From RPQJ01 sp963762315 (GTDB lineage Bacteria > Pseudomonadota > Gammaproteobacteria > Steroidobacterales > Steroidobacteraceae): 64,000 nt of DNA. The translations under genes were made by a program, and so were the position numbers. Under the pieces are notes generated by a model. The model made no database searches, was not told the DNA's origin, and worked only from the letters and a program-made list of their open reading frames with translations. Shown here in pieces: positions 62,287 to 64,000 of the stretch. The stretch spans positions 1,116,001-1,180,000 of the forward strand of contig CAVXKO010000004.1 in NCBI GenBank assembly GCA_963762315.1. The letters are read 5' to 3'. Position 1 is the first letter of the stretch. The number at the start of each line of letters is the position of its first letter.

Positions 62287-63716
62287 TGAGCGGCACGCAA
62301 GACCGGCAACTCTCGCGCGGCGCCCTGGTCGCGCTGGTCGTCGGCTCGATGGTCGGCGCAGGCATCTTCACGCTGCCTGCCGCGTTCGGCCGCACCACCG
62401 GCGTCCTCGGGGCGCTCATCGCCTGGTGCATCGCCGGTGCCGGCATGCTGATGCTCGCCTTCGTGTTCCAGACGCTGTCGCGGCGGCGGCCCGACCTCGA
62501 CGCCGGCATCTACGCGTACGCGAAGGCCGGCTTCGGCAGTTACCTCGGCTTCGTGTCTGCATTCGGCTACTGGATCGCCTGCTGCCTGGCCGACGTCGCG
62601 TGCCTGATATTGATCAAGGCCACGCTTGGCCAGTTCTTCCCGGTGTTCGGTGACGGTTCGACCGCAGTGGCGATCGTGTCGGCCTCGGTCCTGCTGTGGG
62701 GCGTCCACATCCTGGTGCTGCGCGGCGTCAAGGAGGCGGCAGCGCTCAACACCATCGCCACCGTCGCCAAGATGGTCCCGATCGTCATCTTCATCGCGGT
62801 CGTCATTGCGGGATTCAAGGCCGACGTCTTCGCGCTGAATTTCTGGGGCGATGCCGAGCGCAGCCTCACGAGCGTGGCGAACCAGGTGCGCAACACGATG
62901 CTCGTCACCGTGTTCGTGTTCGTCGGCATCGAGGGCGCCAGCGTCTATTCGCGCTACGCGAAGGATCGGAACGACGTGGGTGCCGCCACCGTCCTCGGCT
63001 TCCTGGGCGTGCTGTGCCTGCTGGTGCTGGTCACGGTGTTCTCCTATGGAATCCTGCTGCGAGACGACCTTGCGGCGCTGGCCAATCCGTCGATGGCCGG
63101 CGTGATGGAGGCGATCGTCGGGCCATGGGGACGCGTCTTCATCAGCATCGGCCTGCTGATCTCGATCCTCGGCAACTACCTGTCGTGGTCGCTGCTCGCC
63201 GCCGAAGTGCTGCATTCCGCTGGCGAGAGCGGCACGATGCCGTCTGTCCTCGCGCGGGAGAATCGCAACGGCGTACCGTCGGTGGCGCTGTGGCTGACCA
63301 ACGTCGTGATCCAGTTCTTCGTGCTCGTCACCTGGTTCGCCGAATCCGCCTTCACCATCGCCGCGAAGATGACCAGTGCAATGACGCTCGTGCCCTACCT
63401 GCTGGTAGCCGCCTACGGCTTCAAGCTCGCGTGGACCGGCGAGACTTACGGCCTCGACGGACGCGACCGCCGTGGCGACGGACTGCGCGGCGCCATCGCC
63501 ACGGTCTATGCGGCCGGCATGCTCTACGCCGGCGGCGCGAAGTTCCTGCTGCTGTCGGCGCTGCTGTACGCGCCCGGCACCTGGCTCTACTTCTACGCAC
63601 GCCGTGAGCAGCGGCAGCGTGTGTTCTCCCTGGCCGAAATGATGGTATTCGCCGTCGTGGCAATCGCGGCGATCGTGGCGCTGGTCGCGCTCGCCTCCGG
63701 CGCGATCGTCATCTAG
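62286..63716 (+). CDS. APC-family arginine:ornithine-type antiporter, copy 2
   Basis: A 476-residue paralog of the antiporter at 48989, with clear alignment over the whole length: VVGSMVGAGIFTLPAAFGRT, LDAGIYAYAKAGFGSYLGFV, FVFVGIEGASVYSRYAKDRN and the ending LYAPGTWLYFYARREQRQRV. It starts at the ATG of TGATG, overlapping the mnhD stop by one base, so it belongs to the antiporter operon by translation. Substrate preference need not equal copy 1: the helix 1 loop differs (PAAFGRT against PRTFANA). A basic-amino-acid exchanger remains the best guess. Confidence 0.9.
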   Translation: MSGTQDRQLSRGALVALVVGSMVGAGIFTLPAAFGRTTGVLGALIAWCIAGAGMLMLAFVFQTLSRRRPDLDAGIYAYAKAGFGSYLGFVSAFGYWIACCLADVACLILIKATLGQFFPVFGDGSTAVAIVSASVLLWGVHILVLRGVKEAAALNTIATVAKMVPIVIFIAVVIAGFKADVFALNFWGDAERSLTSVANQVRNTMLVTVFVFVGIEGASVYSRYAKDRNDVGAATVLGFLGVLCLLVLVTVFSYGILLRDDLAALANPSMAGVMEAIVGPWGRVFISIGLLISILGNYLSWSLLAAEVLHSAGESGTMPSVLARENRNGVPSVALWLTNVVIQFFVLVTWFAESAFTIAAKMTSAMTLVPYLLVAAYGFKLAWTGETYGLDGRDRRGDGLRGAIATVYAAGMLYAGGAKFLLLSALLYAPGTWLYFYARREQRQRVFSLAEMMVFAVVAIAAIVALVALASGAIVI

Positions 63717-64000
63717 TCATCACAAAGGCCGCCGACCTGCCGCTCACACGACGCCATGCTGCACCGCAGCATCGGCCGGTCCAGGTGCACCGCTACGGCG
63801 CTACGCGGGAAGCCGCGGTGCGCTCCCAAGGTCGGGACATCGCGTATTTACGGAGGATCGACGGTTGCATCCAGGCTATGAGGGCATGTCTGTAATGCAG
63901 TGGACATACCCTGCGCAGAAAGTGCGAATCCGTGCGCTTGCGCCACGGTGACGTCTCAAAGCGCTGCTCGAGTCCGCGCGCCGATTGCGCCCGTGCCTCG
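63717..64000. other. Non-coding end of window
   Basis: The last 284 bases after the second antiporter hold no frame with a recognisable signature on either strand. No terminator with a clear T-run was found. Confidence 0.4.

Noticed and set aside
60555..63716. A 1053-codon frame joining mnhD with the second amino-acid antiporter
   Set aside because: The middle part is Arg/Ala-rich shadow of mnhD in the wrong frame. The antiporter has its own ATG overlapping the mnhD stop, and the apparent fusion depends on the extra C at 60871-60874.
1..64000. tRNA, rRNA, CRISPR array, insertion sequence or prophage
   Set aside because: I saw no cloverleaf-like tRNA, no rRNA stretch, no regularly spaced direct repeats, and no transposase, integrase or phage structural signature on either strand.

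Overview
The window looks like chromosomal DNA of a high-GC Gram-negative bacterium. The evidence is many outer-membrane and lipoprotein genes: a TonB-dependent receptor with a FecI/FecR pair, outer-membrane phospholipase A, a NodT-type efflux channel, a type Vd patatin, a DUF2860 barrel and several lipobox proteins. An RND pump, a Pseudomonas-like arginine deiminase and a wide set of catabolic oxidoreductases and hydrolases fit a gammaproteobacterium with a versatile metabolism (Steroidobacter/Nevskia/Xanthomonad-like). That placement is an inference, because no rRNA or other taxonomic marker is present. I saw no tRNA, rRNA, CRISPR array, complete insertion sequence or prophage.

Layout. 1-6.0 kb (minus): a sigma factor, anti-sigma factor and STN-containing TonB receptor, followed by an esterase and the start of an acyl-CoA ligase cut by the window edge. 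6.2-15.8 kb: scattered enzymes (VOC protein, membrane M28 peptidase, membrane-anchored FAH-family hydrolase, RidA, ceramidase-like hydrolase), an unknown secreted protein and a SIR2-like gene relic. 16-22.3 kb: a membrane protein broken at a G9 tract, a diguanylate cyclase, a Spinster-like MFS carrier and a PDZ-TM-GAF sensor with a duplicated N-terminal fragment beside it. 22.4-30.3 kb (minus): a catabolic-looking run (NTF2-like protein, GMC oxidoreductase with small subunit, epoxide-hydrolase-like enzyme, DUF1330, FlgO/TPR membrane protein, secreted unknown, truncated HTH-family gene). 30.6-37 kb: old yellow enzyme, a three-gene operon (membrane protein, UbiB-like kinase, ClpP-fold periplasmic protein), class I aldolase, DUF2860 barrel. 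37.3-48.6 kb: an envelope/lipid block (glycine-zipper protein, SYLF lipoprotein, PldA, DUF3313, DHA2 MFS, TPR-barrel, NodT, DUF4136, PlpD-like patatin) flanked by two inverted copies of the glycine-zipper gene.

49-63.7 kb is one co-directional block: arginine:ornithine-type antiporter, arginine deiminase, NhaC-type Na+/H+ antiporter, RND adaptor and pump, an unknown membrane protein, a six-gene Mrp-type antiporter operon (E-F-G-B-C-D, no separate MrpA) and a second antiporter paralogous to the first. Many genes overlap by 1-8 bases. Together they suggest a module for pH, Na+ and export homeostasis: deimination yields ammonia, the antiporters exchange amino acids, and NhaC/Mrp exchange Na+ and H+.

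As written, the sequence carries at least seven single-base frameshifts. In each, one base too many breaks a gene whose coding signal continues intact in the next frame. Five lie between 54.5 and 60.9 kb. They could be sequencing or assembly errors, or real decay; I annotate the restored genes and say so.
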